This document shows positions 1-9,620 of a stretch of 58,960 nt of DNA, piece after piece (within the stretch, counting starts at the first letter, position 1; each line of letters opens with the position of its first letter). A program made the position numbers and the translations under genes. The notes beneath the pieces were generated by a model, which worked only from the letters and a program-made list of their open reading frames with translations, did not search any database and was not told the origin of the DNA. The stretch is from Pelagophyceae sp. CCMP2097 (taxonomy: Eukaryota > Sar > Pelagophyceae), in the NCBI GenBank assembly GCA_026770575.1, contig MU657179.1:45003-103962 (forward strand). The letters are read 5' to 3'.

Positions 1-803
1 GCATGCACCGGCCGCGCACGACGAGGCCCTCCGCGACGCCCACGACGGCCCTGGCGCGAGGGCGCACGAGGGCCCCGCCGGGCCCGCGGAGGCGCACCGC
101 GAGGCCCGCGAGGACCGTGGCGCCAGGGCCCACGAGGGCCCCGGCGCGCAACATCTGGTGCGCCGGTAAGATGGGCCGAACGCGCGCGCGCGGGGTAGGC
201 TTCTCGGGTGAACGAGACTCGCTCGTACCGAAAACGATACCTCCCAACCGTTGGAAATGGCTGGGAATGATTCAAAAAAGTATTACCCAGGGTTATGATT
301 TCATGACCCAGTGCACGAGACCTCGGAGTAGTCAGTAACCGAGTAATTACCAGCCTAGGTGGAGCGGGTGCACCAATATCTCTGCCACGACCGGCGCTGC
401 GCGGCCCGGTTCGGCTTCCACCATGCTGCGGTGGCTTCCGACGTTAACGTTTTTTTGATATTATCAAGAATTGCCAAAATCGACGCGCGGCCACCCGCGC
501 CACCGGTCGGAGCTGGTACCCTGTAGCGCGGGTTCGTGAATCGTCGATCATTTCGCTATTAAAAACGCGGCTTGCCATTTCGTTCGTTTGCGGCACTGGC
601 AGCCAACGCCGTCGCAGCCAAGGAGCAGCGCCGCCCTATATTGGCCTACCGTCTCTATAGGAATTCCTACACGACTCGACTCGCAGTTGCAACAGTGTAT
701 TTTTGGCGATCATTGTTTTTGGAGAGCTCAAGTGCAAGCAAGCCGACCCCCCCTCCCGGCGGCCCTCCTCCTCTCCGCTCGGGCGCCGCCCCCGTTCGCC
801 GGC
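1..803. other. 5' flank without a supported gene
   Basis: No protein family is recognisable here on either strand. Bases 20-150 are an irregular GC-rich run built of variants of GAGGGCGCACGAGGGCCCCG. Bases 220-350 have much lower GC than the surroundings. The last 250 bases lead into the exoribonuclease start at 804 and probably hold its promoter and 5' UTR; CTATTAAAAACG at 556-567 is the only TATA-like string. Open frames here are GC-rich shadows. Confidence 0.5.
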
Positions 804-3779
804 ATGGGCGTGCCCGCGTTTTTTCGCTGGGTGGCCGTGAGTCATCTATGGCTATACGGGTCAGCTTGGCTATCGTCGGCGAGGATGAAAAAATGCGCAG
901 GCCAAGTACCCGCTCATCCTCCTCGACGTCATGGAGGGCGACGACCGCGGCGCCGACGGCGGTGCGTCTTGCGAGTGGCGGCGCGCCGTCTAGAAAGCGC
1001 AGACGACTGCCGACGCGCTTAAACGCGCGCCCGCAGCCCCGAACGTCGAAGCCGCTCTTGTGTGCGAGCCGGACCACGGCGACAAGTACCACGGCGCGCG
1101 CTGGACCCAGATCGATAATCTCTACATCGACTGTAAGAGGGCATGCCGGAAAGGAAGACGGACGGTGATGGCACACGGCCGACCCTCGTAGGCAACGGCG
1201 TGGTGCACCCGTGCTGCCACCCGGAGAACGGCGGGCCGGTGCCGAAGAGCGAGGAGGAGATGTTGGAAAACGTCGGCAGATTCCTCGACCGGTGCGGTTG
1301 CAGGGCTCTTGTATACGGGCCTCTGATGGTGAGGCTAGGCTCGTGGCGGCGGTGCGCCCGACGGCGCTGCTCTACCTGGCCTTTGACGGCGTGGCGCCGC
1401 GGGCGAAGATGAACCAGCAGCGGACTCGACGATTTTGTTCGGCCCGCGAGGCGGAGGAACATGCTGCTGCCCTAAAGTCGCTGAAAAACGACCGCAGCCT
1501 CAACGGCAAAGGCGCGCCAGAGTCGCAGCCGCGCTGGGACCACAACGCCATCACGCCGGGGACGGAGTTTATGGCCAAACTTGCACTGTGAGTTCCTTTG
1601 CCTCAACGGCGGGCTTGCCTGCATCCGACCGGCAGTCGAACTCGCGTCTGGGCCTAGCTACGTGCGCGAGTGGGCCGAAGCTCTCGTCGTCAAGGCGCCC
1701 TGGCTCAGCGTCGTCATCTCCGACGCGTCGACGCCGGGGGAGGGCGAGCACAAGATCATGGACTACATCCGACGCGTGAGACCCGGCGTCCCAACCAGAG
1801 ACGCCGGGGAAGACGCTCAGCGTGGCCGTCCCCGAAGCCCTTCAAACGTCGCCAGGTGACTTCGACGCCTGGAGTCAACCCGGAGCAGAGGCACGCCGTC
1901 TGCGGCCAAGACGCGGACCTCCTTTTCCTCTCCCTCGCCCTCCACCTCCCGCGCGTCTATGTCCTCCGAGAACAGGTCCGTGCGAGGCGAGGCTGCCGCC
2001 CGAATGGAGTGTGTTGGTATCCCGCGAGTAGGTGCCAACGGGCAAAAAGAAAAAAAGCGCAAAGTCCCCTTCCGTCCTGGGCCCCGCGGCGCTGCAGCTC
2101 GTCTCGGCGCAGCGCCTGCGGCAGTACCTCGTCGCCGATTCTGATTTGAACCCTTTGATGACTCGGCCGGGCGTGGGCTTTGCTCGAGACGACGAACGTT
2201 TCCTCGACGACTTCATCCTGCTCTGCTTCTTCGTCGGCAACGACTTTTTACCGCAGCTCCCCTCTTTATCCATCCCCGACGGCGGCCTCGATCTGCTCTT
2301 GGTCCTCTACGCGGCCGCGCTGCCAGCTGGCCTTGGAGGCTACCTCACCGACCCAAACGGCGAATTGAACGTGCCCCGCATCGCCTCGCTCCTCGGCTTC
2401 GTCGCCGACCTGGAACCGGAGATTCTGCGCCGACGCGCGAACCGCGACTCGAGGGACCAGGCGGCAGTGCAGAACGGCCAATCGCCGCAAGTCCAAAGAG
2501 CGGTAGACGCCGCCGCAAGAGCAGCAGAGGCAAACGACCCGGTGGACGCGGTCGACATGGCCGACATGGCGCTCGACGAGGCGCAATACGAGGGTGACGT
2601 TGTTGATTTTAAGGCTCTGGCGGATCTGGCAATCGCGGCCAACGCGGCAAAGGTCCTTCGGGCGACCGAAAACATCGACCTCGGCAAGCCCGGCTTCCGC
2701 GACCGCTACTACGCAAAAGTGTTGCGCAACGGCGGCCATGCGGCAAGGGGCAGTGCGACGGAGAAGAAGAAGGCTGGAGAAGACGTGGCGCAGCACATGG
2801 TCGCAGAATATTACAGAGGACTGAGATTCGTCGCCGCCTACTACCACCGCGGCTGCGCGAGCTGGAGCTGGTTCTACCCGTTCCACTACGCGCCTTTGGC
2901 AGCTGATTTAGCTGCCGCGGCGAAGCACCCGGGGACGCTCGCCGCTTCGTTGGCGCCTTTGCAGCTCGGCGCCCCGGTGGCCCCGATGCTCCAGCTCATG
3001 TCCGTGCTGCCGCCGGCGTCGTCGCACTGCTGCCCCGCCGCCGCGCGGAAGTTGATGACTTCAAGTGAGAGCTCGCCTCTGGCAGACTGCTACCCTCGGG
3101 ATTTCGAAGTCGACCCAAACGGCAAGCCCGCCGGCCTGAAATGGCTCTGGGTCGCGCTGCTGCCCTTTGTGGAGATTGAGCGCATCCAGAAGGCGTTTAC
3201 CGACTTTGTGGAGCCAAGCTTGAGTGAAGCGGAGAAGAAGCGCAACACTCTGAAACCCCCGGAATTGGTCGCCGCCTCCGACCTCTCAAAGGCCGTCCAC
3301 GCCGACTCGGCCGTATGGACGCCGCTGCCCGCGGGCCGCCTTCCGGGGCGGGTCGCCAAGCTCGCTGCGGAGGACGACGCCTGCTCGTTCGCCGTCTCAA
3401 GAGTCGCCTACGACGCGCCCCCACTCGGAAAATCCAAGGCGCATCCGCAGGGCCCCGACGCGGCGGACGACTTTGTTGCCTGGGCCGACCTCGCCGAAAG
3501 CCGTTCAAGGAAGCAGAACCGCTTACCCGCGGCCGACGACGCCATCCGCCGCACTCTCAGCAACATCCACGCCGCGTCGCGCGGCGGCCGTGAGTCCCTT
3601 CGAAGCCTCGAGCCCTCTTCCGACGCATTCAACCAGGGTCGTCGGCGCCGCCGCGCGAAATTCTTTCGCGGCCTCCGAGGAAGATCGCCGCCCCGTGCAA
3701 GTTCTTCCAGCAAGGCCGCTGCGGCAAGGGCGCAGGCTGCAACTTCGAGCATTCGCAGCCCGTGGCCCTCGCGTACTAG
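804..3779 (+). CDS. XRN2/RAT1-like 5'-3' exoribonuclease with C-terminal CCCH zinc finger
   Basis: Multi-exon gene for a 5'-3' exoribonuclease that degrades uncapped 5'-monophosphate RNA. The ATG at 804 gives the invariant N terminus MGVPAFFRW. After short introns come the family signatures: NLYIDCNGVVHPC (about 1112-1220), PRAKMNQQR (about 1400), ITPGTEFM (about 1550), [18 protein letters not shown] (about 1717), [17 protein letters not shown] (about 1905), [17 protein letters not shown] (about 2218) and [17 protein letters not shown] (about 2862). These include the acidic metal-binding residues. [16 protein letters not shown] resembles XRN2/Rat1 more than cytoplasmic XRN1, so a nuclear role in termination and rRNA processing is inferred. 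The main exon runs about 2040-3590. A last exon ends in a CX7CX5CX3H finger (about 3709-3753), not typical of XRN2. The join near 961-1003 is not resolved. Confidence 0.9.
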
Positions 3780-3882
3780 CCCCCGAGGCAGTTTTGGGGC
3801 GGACTTAAAACTTTGCTGCCAGACCCGCCCCCACCGAGTGGGCACCCCCACCGCTTCGTGCGTGTGTAGCTTTACGATGGAA

Positions 3883-5584
3883 TTAGTCGGCGCGTGCGTG
3901 TTGCTTGTCCAGCTGGCCGGCCTGCTTGTCCAGCTGGCCCTCGTGCAAGGCCCGCGCGCCCTCGGAGAGGTTTTCCTGCGTCCCGCGCGCGCAGTCCGAA
4001 GTGCCAGTGTTCGTCGCATAATCCTTGTACGACGAGATGAGGCGCGCCGTGCAGACCTAAGTGTGGCGTGGGAAGAGGGCAACGTGCCGGGGCTTGCAAG
4101 GCGCGGGATCTCGCGAGCGTGTTCGCGACGGCCGGATGCTGCTCGCAGGCGGCCCACCAGGTCCGGAGGCGGTCAAAGTCCGGGCCGTCCGGGAGATGTA
4201 AGCCCCTGTAAAAGGACCCGACGAGCAAAATTCTCTGCCAAAACGGCGCCGCCGCGACCTCTAAAAGCGAAAACTGCGCGCCGAGGAAAAATGGCCCTTC
4301 TTCCACCGGCGCCATGGCCGCGCCAAAGGCCGCGACGTTTGCGAAGAGCTCGGAGCGGTGCTCTTCGACTTTTGAAGCATCTTGCTCCATGAGGAGCGTA
4401 TAGTACTTCTTCTGGATTTTCGAATCGAAGTCCGCCACCGCAATCCTGCACTTGGCCCGGAGCAAAGGCGAGCAGTTGAGAAGCGATGGGCCAAACGTCT
4501 CGTCCAAGTATTCGATGAGAGGGAGCGACTCTGAAAGCTTGTCGCCGCGGCAGTCGACGGCCGGCACCAGACCTCGAGGCGACGCGTTCACGAACGCGGC
4601 GTTGTTCAAACGCTTCGTCGCCAGCGGCAGTTGCTTCTTCGTGTAGCCGCCAGGGCATGTTGCGTCGACTTCGTAGGGGTTGATCTCAACGTACTCGTAA
4701 TCCACGTTTAAAGCTTCTAACGCGATCCACGCCCTCTGGGCAAAGGGGCAGAACCAGGAGCAATAGAGCCGGACGCGCATGGTCGGGTTCGACGCGGCCC
4801 TCTTCAAGATTGTGCGCTCGCCCGCGGCAGCTGACCATGAAGGGTCCCAAAGGACGTCGGCGGGCGACTGCGCCGCCATCGGCGGCCAGAACTGAGACGC
4901 GCGGGACATGTAAGGCCTTGTTTCATAAACCGCTTGAATGGAGTCGACGTCGATAACGATGGGCACCCAATTCTCAGCAGCGCCTTCGAAGCCTTCTTTG
5001 AGTAACGCCTTTTCCTCCTCCCGAGGCTCGTCCAACCATCGCAGCGCGGTAATGTGGCAAACGTCAGGCACATGCGGCGGCGAATCCGCCGGCGACGCCT
5101 GGGACGGCGGCTTGCCTTTTGAACGGTCCGCCGATCCGACGGCAGCGACGCCGCCGTGGCGGTCGATTGCCCGCATCAAAGCCTTTCGCGCCTTTTCGAT
5201 TGCGCCGTCGGCGTCTTCAACGCGGAAGATGGCGGTGGCGCCCTCGAAGGTGGGCTTGTTGATGACGAGGCGGAAAGCGTTTGGCCACTCTTCATCGGAC
5301 TTTGCGTCGTTGAGGATGGCGGTCCACGCCTGCGCCGAGCACCGCACTGCTTCCGGCGAGGCATCGTTTGTAAAGTGCCGCAGCGTGGCCACCGTGCAGT
5401 GCGCCGCCTTGGGCTCTGGCACAAAGGCGGAAGCGGGAAGGCGCAGCTGTAAGTTCCGGCGGAAGGCACCCAACTGCGCCTCGAGAGCGGAAGACTGCCC
5501 AGCGAGCGGCCAGCAGACGAGCAGCATGCCGCAGCAGGCCGCGTCGCCCTGGACCTGCTGCCGAAGCGCCGGGTTGGACCACAT
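3883..5584 (-). CDS. fusion of 2H phosphoesterase domain and omega-type glutathione S-transferase
   Basis: The ATG at 5584 opens a protein of about 560 residues with two unrelated domains. The N-terminal part has two H-x-T motifs, HCT at residues 62-64 and HIT at 177-179, embedded as in the 2H phosphoesterase superfamily (2'-5' RNA ligase or cyclic phosphodiesterase-like), whose two His act on 2',3'-cyclic or 2'-5' phosphodiesters. From about residue 270 a thioredoxin fold follows, with RLYCSWFCPFAQRAWIALE (Cys279 of the CPFA motif) and an all-helical C-terminal half, as in omega and Lambda GSTs. The final exon, reading LISSYKDYATNTGTSD and ending at the TAA at 3883-3885, is reached through a short intron near 4045-4110 whose donor is unclear. 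The tail holds QLDKQAGQLDKQ, a 21-bp tandem repeat just before the stop. It is tail-to-tail with the exoribonuclease and divergent from the HIT gene. Confidence 0.85.
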
Positions 5585-5694
5585 GACCGAGGGTGCGGGG
5601 GTCGAATCGATGATCCGAATGACCGCCGGGAAACTGGCCGGGAACGTTCTGAAAGAAAGCTTTCGGCGAAATTCTTTCTTTTCGGCGACTTTCT
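5585..5694. promoter_or_regulatory. short divergent promoter region
   Basis: Only 110 bp separate the minus-strand 2H/GST start from the first HIT ATG, so both promoters and 5' UTRs must share this stretch. It carries the near-palindrome CTTTCGGCGAAA at about 5658-5669, followed by CTTTCTTTTCGGCGACTTTC. The same near-palindrome occurs inverted at about 6470-6481, before the SDR gene. No TATA box is evident. Confidence 0.45.
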
Positions 5695-6410
5695 TTGACG
5701 AAGCGCTGGAAAATCATGGACGCGGACGGCGTCCACGCGACGACCGGCGGCCCCTGCGGCCACTGCCTCAGCGCCCGGGGGCGCAAGGGGCCCATCCTCT
5801 GGCAGGCGCGTCTCCTGAAAGCGTGGGATGCAGCCGCAGGCTGCAGTCCGTCGTGCCAGGCGCCCAACGCGCGACCCGCCGAATAGGACGAGCACTTCGT
5901 CGTCGTCCACAAGGGCGCGCCCTGCGGCGTCGTCGGCCATTTCATGCTCGTCTCCAAACGCCACTTCCAGGGCCCGTCTTTGATGACCGATGCCGAGGCT
6001 GCGGCTTTGGGGCCTGCCTTGAAACGGTGCGAGGCCGCGGTGGAAAAAGCAACAAAGTGCGACCGCGTCTACACGGCGGCTTTGGGCAGCAAGGGCGCGC
6101 CGCACTTCCACGCCCACATGATGCCGCTGTACGTCGGCGACTCTGGCGCGGGGGACGCGCCCAAGGCGGTGACGGGCTCGTCGTGGGACGTCTTCTTGCA
6201 GGAGAAACTTGCAGCCGACGGTGCGTTTTTTTTACCGTGTTTCGACCCGCAAGCAGTGTCGTAGGCGCCGTTTCCGTCGACGAACAGCAATGCCTCCTGG
6301 TCAGCCAGGCGTTCCGCGCGGAAATGATCCGCACCGCTCCCGAATCCTACTACCAAGCCGCCGCAAAAGCATTGGACTCCCTCTACGAACCCTTCGCCGC
6401 GATGCTCTAA
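5695..6410 (+). CDS. HIT family nucleotide hydrolase or transferase
   Basis: Protein of the histidine triad family, which hydrolyses nucleotide phosphoramidates or dinucleoside polyphosphates. The core HFMLVSKRHF...GAPHFHAHMMPLYVG has the His triad HFHAH at about 6109-6123. The N-terminal GPCGHC resembles the CxxC of HIT proteins. Two introns are inferred. The first is 5806-5886 with a GC donor, joining ILWQ to DEHFVVVHKG in frame. The second is 6221-6264, only 44 nt, GTGCGT to GTAG, joining LAADG to AVSVDEQQC in phase 1. The stop is TAA at 6408. Starts at 5695 or 5716 are both possible. No transit peptide is obvious, so the protein is probably cytosolic. Confidence 0.88.
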
Positions 6411-6530
6411 TCTTTTCGAGGCCGCCCTCCGACTCTAGAGCGGGTTTCCCGAATTGGCCTTGCACTTGAAGCTTTCGCCGAAAGAAGATGCCCTCTTTGA
6501 AGCGCTGCGTCAGAGGACCGCTCGGAAGGA

Positions 6531-7550
6531 ATGATGAAGCTCGTCTGCGCCGCCGTCCTCGTCGTCGCCGCGGCGGTGCAGCCGCGCGCGAGTCGCCGCA
6601 TCGTCACCATGGCAGCGGAAGCGCCGAAACGTATCCTCGTGCTGGGTGGATCCGGCTTCGTCGGGTCAGTAGTAGGTCCCTAGACGAGAGCCTCCCGCAT
6701 GGTGCCACACGGCCCGCGTGGCACGACGCTGGCGCCGCACGTTGGTATAGACGCTTCTCTCCAGGCGCGAGGTCTGCCGCCGAGCAGTTCGGCGCGGGTG
6801 GTCCGTCACGTCCTTATCGCGCAGAGGCATCAACCCCGTCGAGGACGACCCGGCTCTGGGCAGCGTCTCGTGGAAGGCCGGCGACGCGGCGGACGCCGCC
6901 ACGGTCAAAGCCCTGGTCCAGAATTCCGACGCAGTCGTCCACGCGATTGGCTTGCTCTTCGACGTCGAGTCTGGGCTCCAGCAGCTGTGAGTTTAGACTG
7001 CAGCAGCTACAACGCGCACCGCAAAAGTAGGTCCCCGATCGTCTCCGGTTCCAAGTCGGTCCCGGGCCCGGACTCGACTTATGACCGAATCTCGCGCCTG
7101 ACGGCGTTCAATGCTGTCGACGCCGCCGTCGGCAAGCTCCGCCTGCCCTTTTCAAGGCGCGTCCCGTTCGCGTACGTCTCCTGCGCTGAGGCCGGGTGGC
7201 CGGGCGTCCAGTTCGGCGACGTCGTCGAGGAGCGGCTGGCTCCCGAGTGGCTCAAGAAATACTTGGTCGCCAAGCGAGCGGTGGAAGCCAAGCTCGGCGC
7301 GAGCTCGGCCGTGGTCAGGCCCATCATCTACCGCCCGTCGCTCATCTGGAACTGGAGCAAGTTCGATGTGCTGCCCATCATCCCGATCTTCGACATTGCT
7401 TCGAAGATGGGCGTGCCCTTCGTCGACCGCACCATGCGCGTCGAAGCCTTGGCGGACGCAATCGTCGCCGGCGTCGCCGACGAGAGCGTCGAGGGCGTGC
7501 AGCGATACATGCAGATGGACGAGCTCGCCGCAAAGGCGCAGGCCAAGTGA
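6531..7550 (+). CDS. atypical SDR, NAD(P)-binding Rossmann protein (Coq11/plastidial SDR-like)
   Basis: The N terminus MKLVCAAVLVVAAAVQPRA reads as a signal or plastid-entry presequence. The dinucleotide-binding motif LGGSGFVG is split by an intron (6665-6764, phase 2) and continues GREVCRRAVRRGWSV. Later segments include SDAVVHAIGLLFD, a second intron from about 6987, SVPGPDSTYDRISRLTAFNAVDAA, a YLVAKRAVEAKL helix holding the SDR Tyr-x3-Lys, and RPIIYRP. This layout matches the atypical extended SDRs related to yeast Coq11 and to plastid proteins such as At1g32220, often implicated in quinone lipid metabolism. The substrate is not readable. The signal-like leader suggests a plastid location. 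The stop is at 7548-7550. Confidence 0.85.
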
Positions 7551-7690
7551 ACACCCTCTGCGCACCTTTTTTAACACTGCGACACACGCGACTGCGCGCG
7601 CGGGCAACCGACCCGCCGGGCCTCTGTACCGCCGCGTCGAGACGGGCGGGGCCACTCCGACTCCGCCACAAGCGAGATGGACCCGCTTCC

Positions 7691-7982
7691 ACAAGGACGT
7701 CGCCGGCAACGCGGCAGAGGCATGCGAGTAGGACGGGCCCCGTCTGCGAGTCGCGGGGCTCCTTGTGGACTTCAAAGAGAGCGAGACCCGCGTCCATCGA
7801 CCCGGGCGCCCTGTGGGTCCGAAGAGCGTGCAACGCTCTTCAGAGGCGCCGAAGGCGTACAATCGTAGAAAGGATCAGACTGTTGGCGGCAAGGATCGAT
7901 TCCTTAGTCATAGATCAGCTCCGTCGAGCGCGGGGCCCGTCCTACTCGCATGCCTCTGCCGCGTTGCCGGCGACGTCCTTGT
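7691..7982. repeat. 52-bp perfect inverted repeat with 188-bp spacer
   Basis: The left arm 7691-7742 starts ACAAGGACGTCGCCGGCAAC. The right arm 7931-7982 is its exact reverse complement over 52 bases. The spacer holds a smaller hairpin at 7821-7841 (GAAGAGCG, loop TGCAA, CGCTCTTC). No transposase or target-site duplication is visible, so it could be an inverted duplication, a non-autonomous element or a fold-back RNA source. Confidence 0.9.
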
Positions 7983-8225
7983 CCAGGCCATAGTTTGCAG
8001 AGCCGACTCTTTACAGAGCCGCCGACGCGGCTGCCCTGGGGCCGTCGGCGGGCCTTTGCGGCACGGGCGTCTCCGTCACCGAATCGTGCCGCGCCGTCAA
8101 CGCCGTTACCGCGCTCGGGCCTTGCGATTGTACCACGGGGGGGGCTCTTTAGAGCTGGCGGCGCGTCGAGGCTCCCGGGATGACCACGTCGAGGATTTCC
8201 GTACTGGGTTCGGTTTTTCTTTGTT

Positions 8226-8258
8226 GGGGGGGGAAGAATATTCACGTATCGACGCGTG
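8226..8258 (+). repeat. G-run repeat element, copy A
   Basis: Eight G followed by 25 bases beginning AAGAATATTCACGTATCG and ending ACGCGTG. The last 16 bases form an imperfect palindrome around TCGA. The same unit recurs at 8408-8444 (inverted), 8550-8582 (inverted) and 17217-17249 (direct). Confidence 0.9.
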
Positions 8259-8299
8259 TACAGCACGAGCAGCCAAATTCGCATGCCAAGCGGAGTAGA

Positions 8300-8365
8300 A
8301 ACGTGAACGAGCGGGCTCGAACTCGCGACCTCATGCAAGACATTTGAACTGAATGACCCATGGGG
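8300..8365 (-). other. tRNA-like relic (B-box-like sequence)
   Basis: On the minus strand, GAGGTCGCGAGTTCGAGCCC at about 8315-8334 looks like a tRNA T-arm or Pol III B box, with TTCAGTTCAAATG about 25 nt upstream recalling an A box. The acceptor and T stems do not pair properly, so this is not a functional tRNA; a decayed tRNA or tRNA-derived SINE is the best reading. Confidence 0.35.
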
Positions 8366-8407
8366 GGGTCAGGGGGGGGGGTTTGGACGGGTCCGGGACC
8401 CCCCCCA

Positions 8408-8444
8408 CACGCGTCGATACGTGAATATTCTTCCCCCCCCCCCC
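8408..8444 (-). repeat. G-run repeat element, copy B
   Basis: Inverted copy: the 25-base core starts CACGCGTCGATACGTGAATA and is followed by 12 C. It is 150 bp from copy A in opposite orientation. Confidence 0.9.
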
Positions 8445-8549
8445 GTGGCGGGCCACTCCACCCCCCCCAATACGCGGGTTTTCAGAGATTCCCCCCCCTT
8501 CCGGGGCGCCGGGGCCATCCGAGCTGACCCCCCCCCCCCCGTCCTACCC

Positions 8550-8582
8550 CACGCGTCGATACGTGAATATTCTTCCCCCCCC
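8550..8582 (-). repeat. G-run repeat element, copy C
   Basis: Inverted copy with identical core and 8 C, in the same orientation as copy B and 142 bp from it. It lies just downstream of the small minus-strand gene that ends at 8654. Confidence 0.9.
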
Positions 8583-8653
8583 TGACCCCCCCAAGTTCGA
8601 ACATGGCGGAACCCCCGGCGTATCGGCTCCCGGCGTCTTTGTCGCAAAGTGTG

Positions 8654-9271
8654 TTACGAGGCCGCTGGCGCGTCGAGTTTTTCGTTGAGGCGTCTCGCGC
8701 GGTCGTCCAGCGCGGCGTGCGCGGCGGCGTCGGTGCGCTTGAGGTGCGCAAAGTCTTTGGCGACGGATACCATGGCGTGCTTGGTCGTTGGTGGAGAAAC
8801 CCAGACGTCGCTGCGGTAGACTGAAAACGCAGAGTGCCGCAGCGGCGCGGGCACGTGCGGCACCGCCGGTGGCGCGCACGCGAAGCGCTCCGGCACGTCG
8901 TAGACGTGCACCGTCGGCGCCGAATCTGCGCGGACACAAGCTCGCGGGCCCGAGGGCGAAAGCGCAGCCTGCAAAGGTGTCCACGCACCGTGGAAGGAGA
9001 CGCGTGTCTCGCCGGCGGACTCGAGCGCCATCCACTCTGCGTCGAGCTCGGTCTGCTTCGTCCAGAGATCCAACGTCTCTTTGCGGTCGAGGGTGAGGCG
9101 GACGTCCTACCATCGGACTTGAGAAGTCAAGAGGTGGATGGGAGCAAGACGCACCTCGTCGACCCACCACATCATCGGGCGGTCCGACAGCCGCCACCGC
9201 GCCGTCCACAAATCCAGCTCCTCCGGGCCATCGCCGCCCTCGGACGACGCGCCGTCCGCCGCGCCGTCCAT
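8654..9271 (-). CDS. hypothetical protein, two exons, about 189 aa
   Basis: The proposed start at 9271 reads MDGAADGASSEGGDGPEELD, then LWTARWRLSDRPMMWWVDE. A 48-nt intron (9107-9154, GTGCGT to GTAG, phase 0) joins DVRLTLDRKETLDLWTKQTELDAEW. The rest is globular and hydrophilic, ending in a charged helix and the stop at 8654. LDLWT occurs on both sides of the intron, hinting at a duplicated segment. I recognise no family. The clean intron and unbiased composition support a real gene. Confidence 0.6.
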
Positions 9272-9620
9272 TCACCGAGCCGCGCGCCCACCGACCACCT
9301 TCCAATGGCCCACCGGGACCCAACCGCGACCGTCGAGGCCGGACCGCCTTTGGCGGTGCTCGACGGGCCGAAAAGCGCGCGGCCGTCGACCGAAGCGGTC
9401 CTCGCGCCTCGAGCTTACGGTCGGTGCAGTTCAAGAGACACTCGTCACGCGCGTCACGACCGTCACAACGCGTCGCCGAAAAGTCACGGCCCGAAAGTTC
9501 ACAATCTTCTCGTCCGCGGCCGACTCGAAACACCACCCCTTGTTCGAACGCTCCTCCGTCGTGGGCCGCCGCTCCTTGGATTTCGTCGGGACCTCCTTCG
9601 ATTATTGCGGCTTTGGCGCG

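Larger units (their letters stand above)
7551..8653. other. gene-poor, repeat-rich interval
   Basis: No gene is supported. The stretch holds a 52-bp perfect inverted repeat, a hairpin, three copies of a G-run repeat, a tRNA-like relic and several runs of 8-12 G or C (8360-8600) that could form G-quadruplexes or be unstable in assembly. Open frames passing through it encode only low-complexity peptide. Confidence 0.7.

Noticed and set aside
4938..6410. 490-codon open frame on the plus strand
   Set aside because: Mostly antisense to the 2H/GST gene; only its last exon-sized part (6265-6410) is used, as the HIT terminal exon.
8360..8600. G/C homopolymer runs as assembly gaps
   Set aside because: They recur with the same flanking core at separate sites, so at least part is genuine repeat; run lengths remain doubtful.
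8544..9536. 330-codon minus-strand frame upstream of the small unknown gene
   Set aside because: Arg/Gly-rich shadow frame; a different frame with a clean 48-nt intron gives a better protein.
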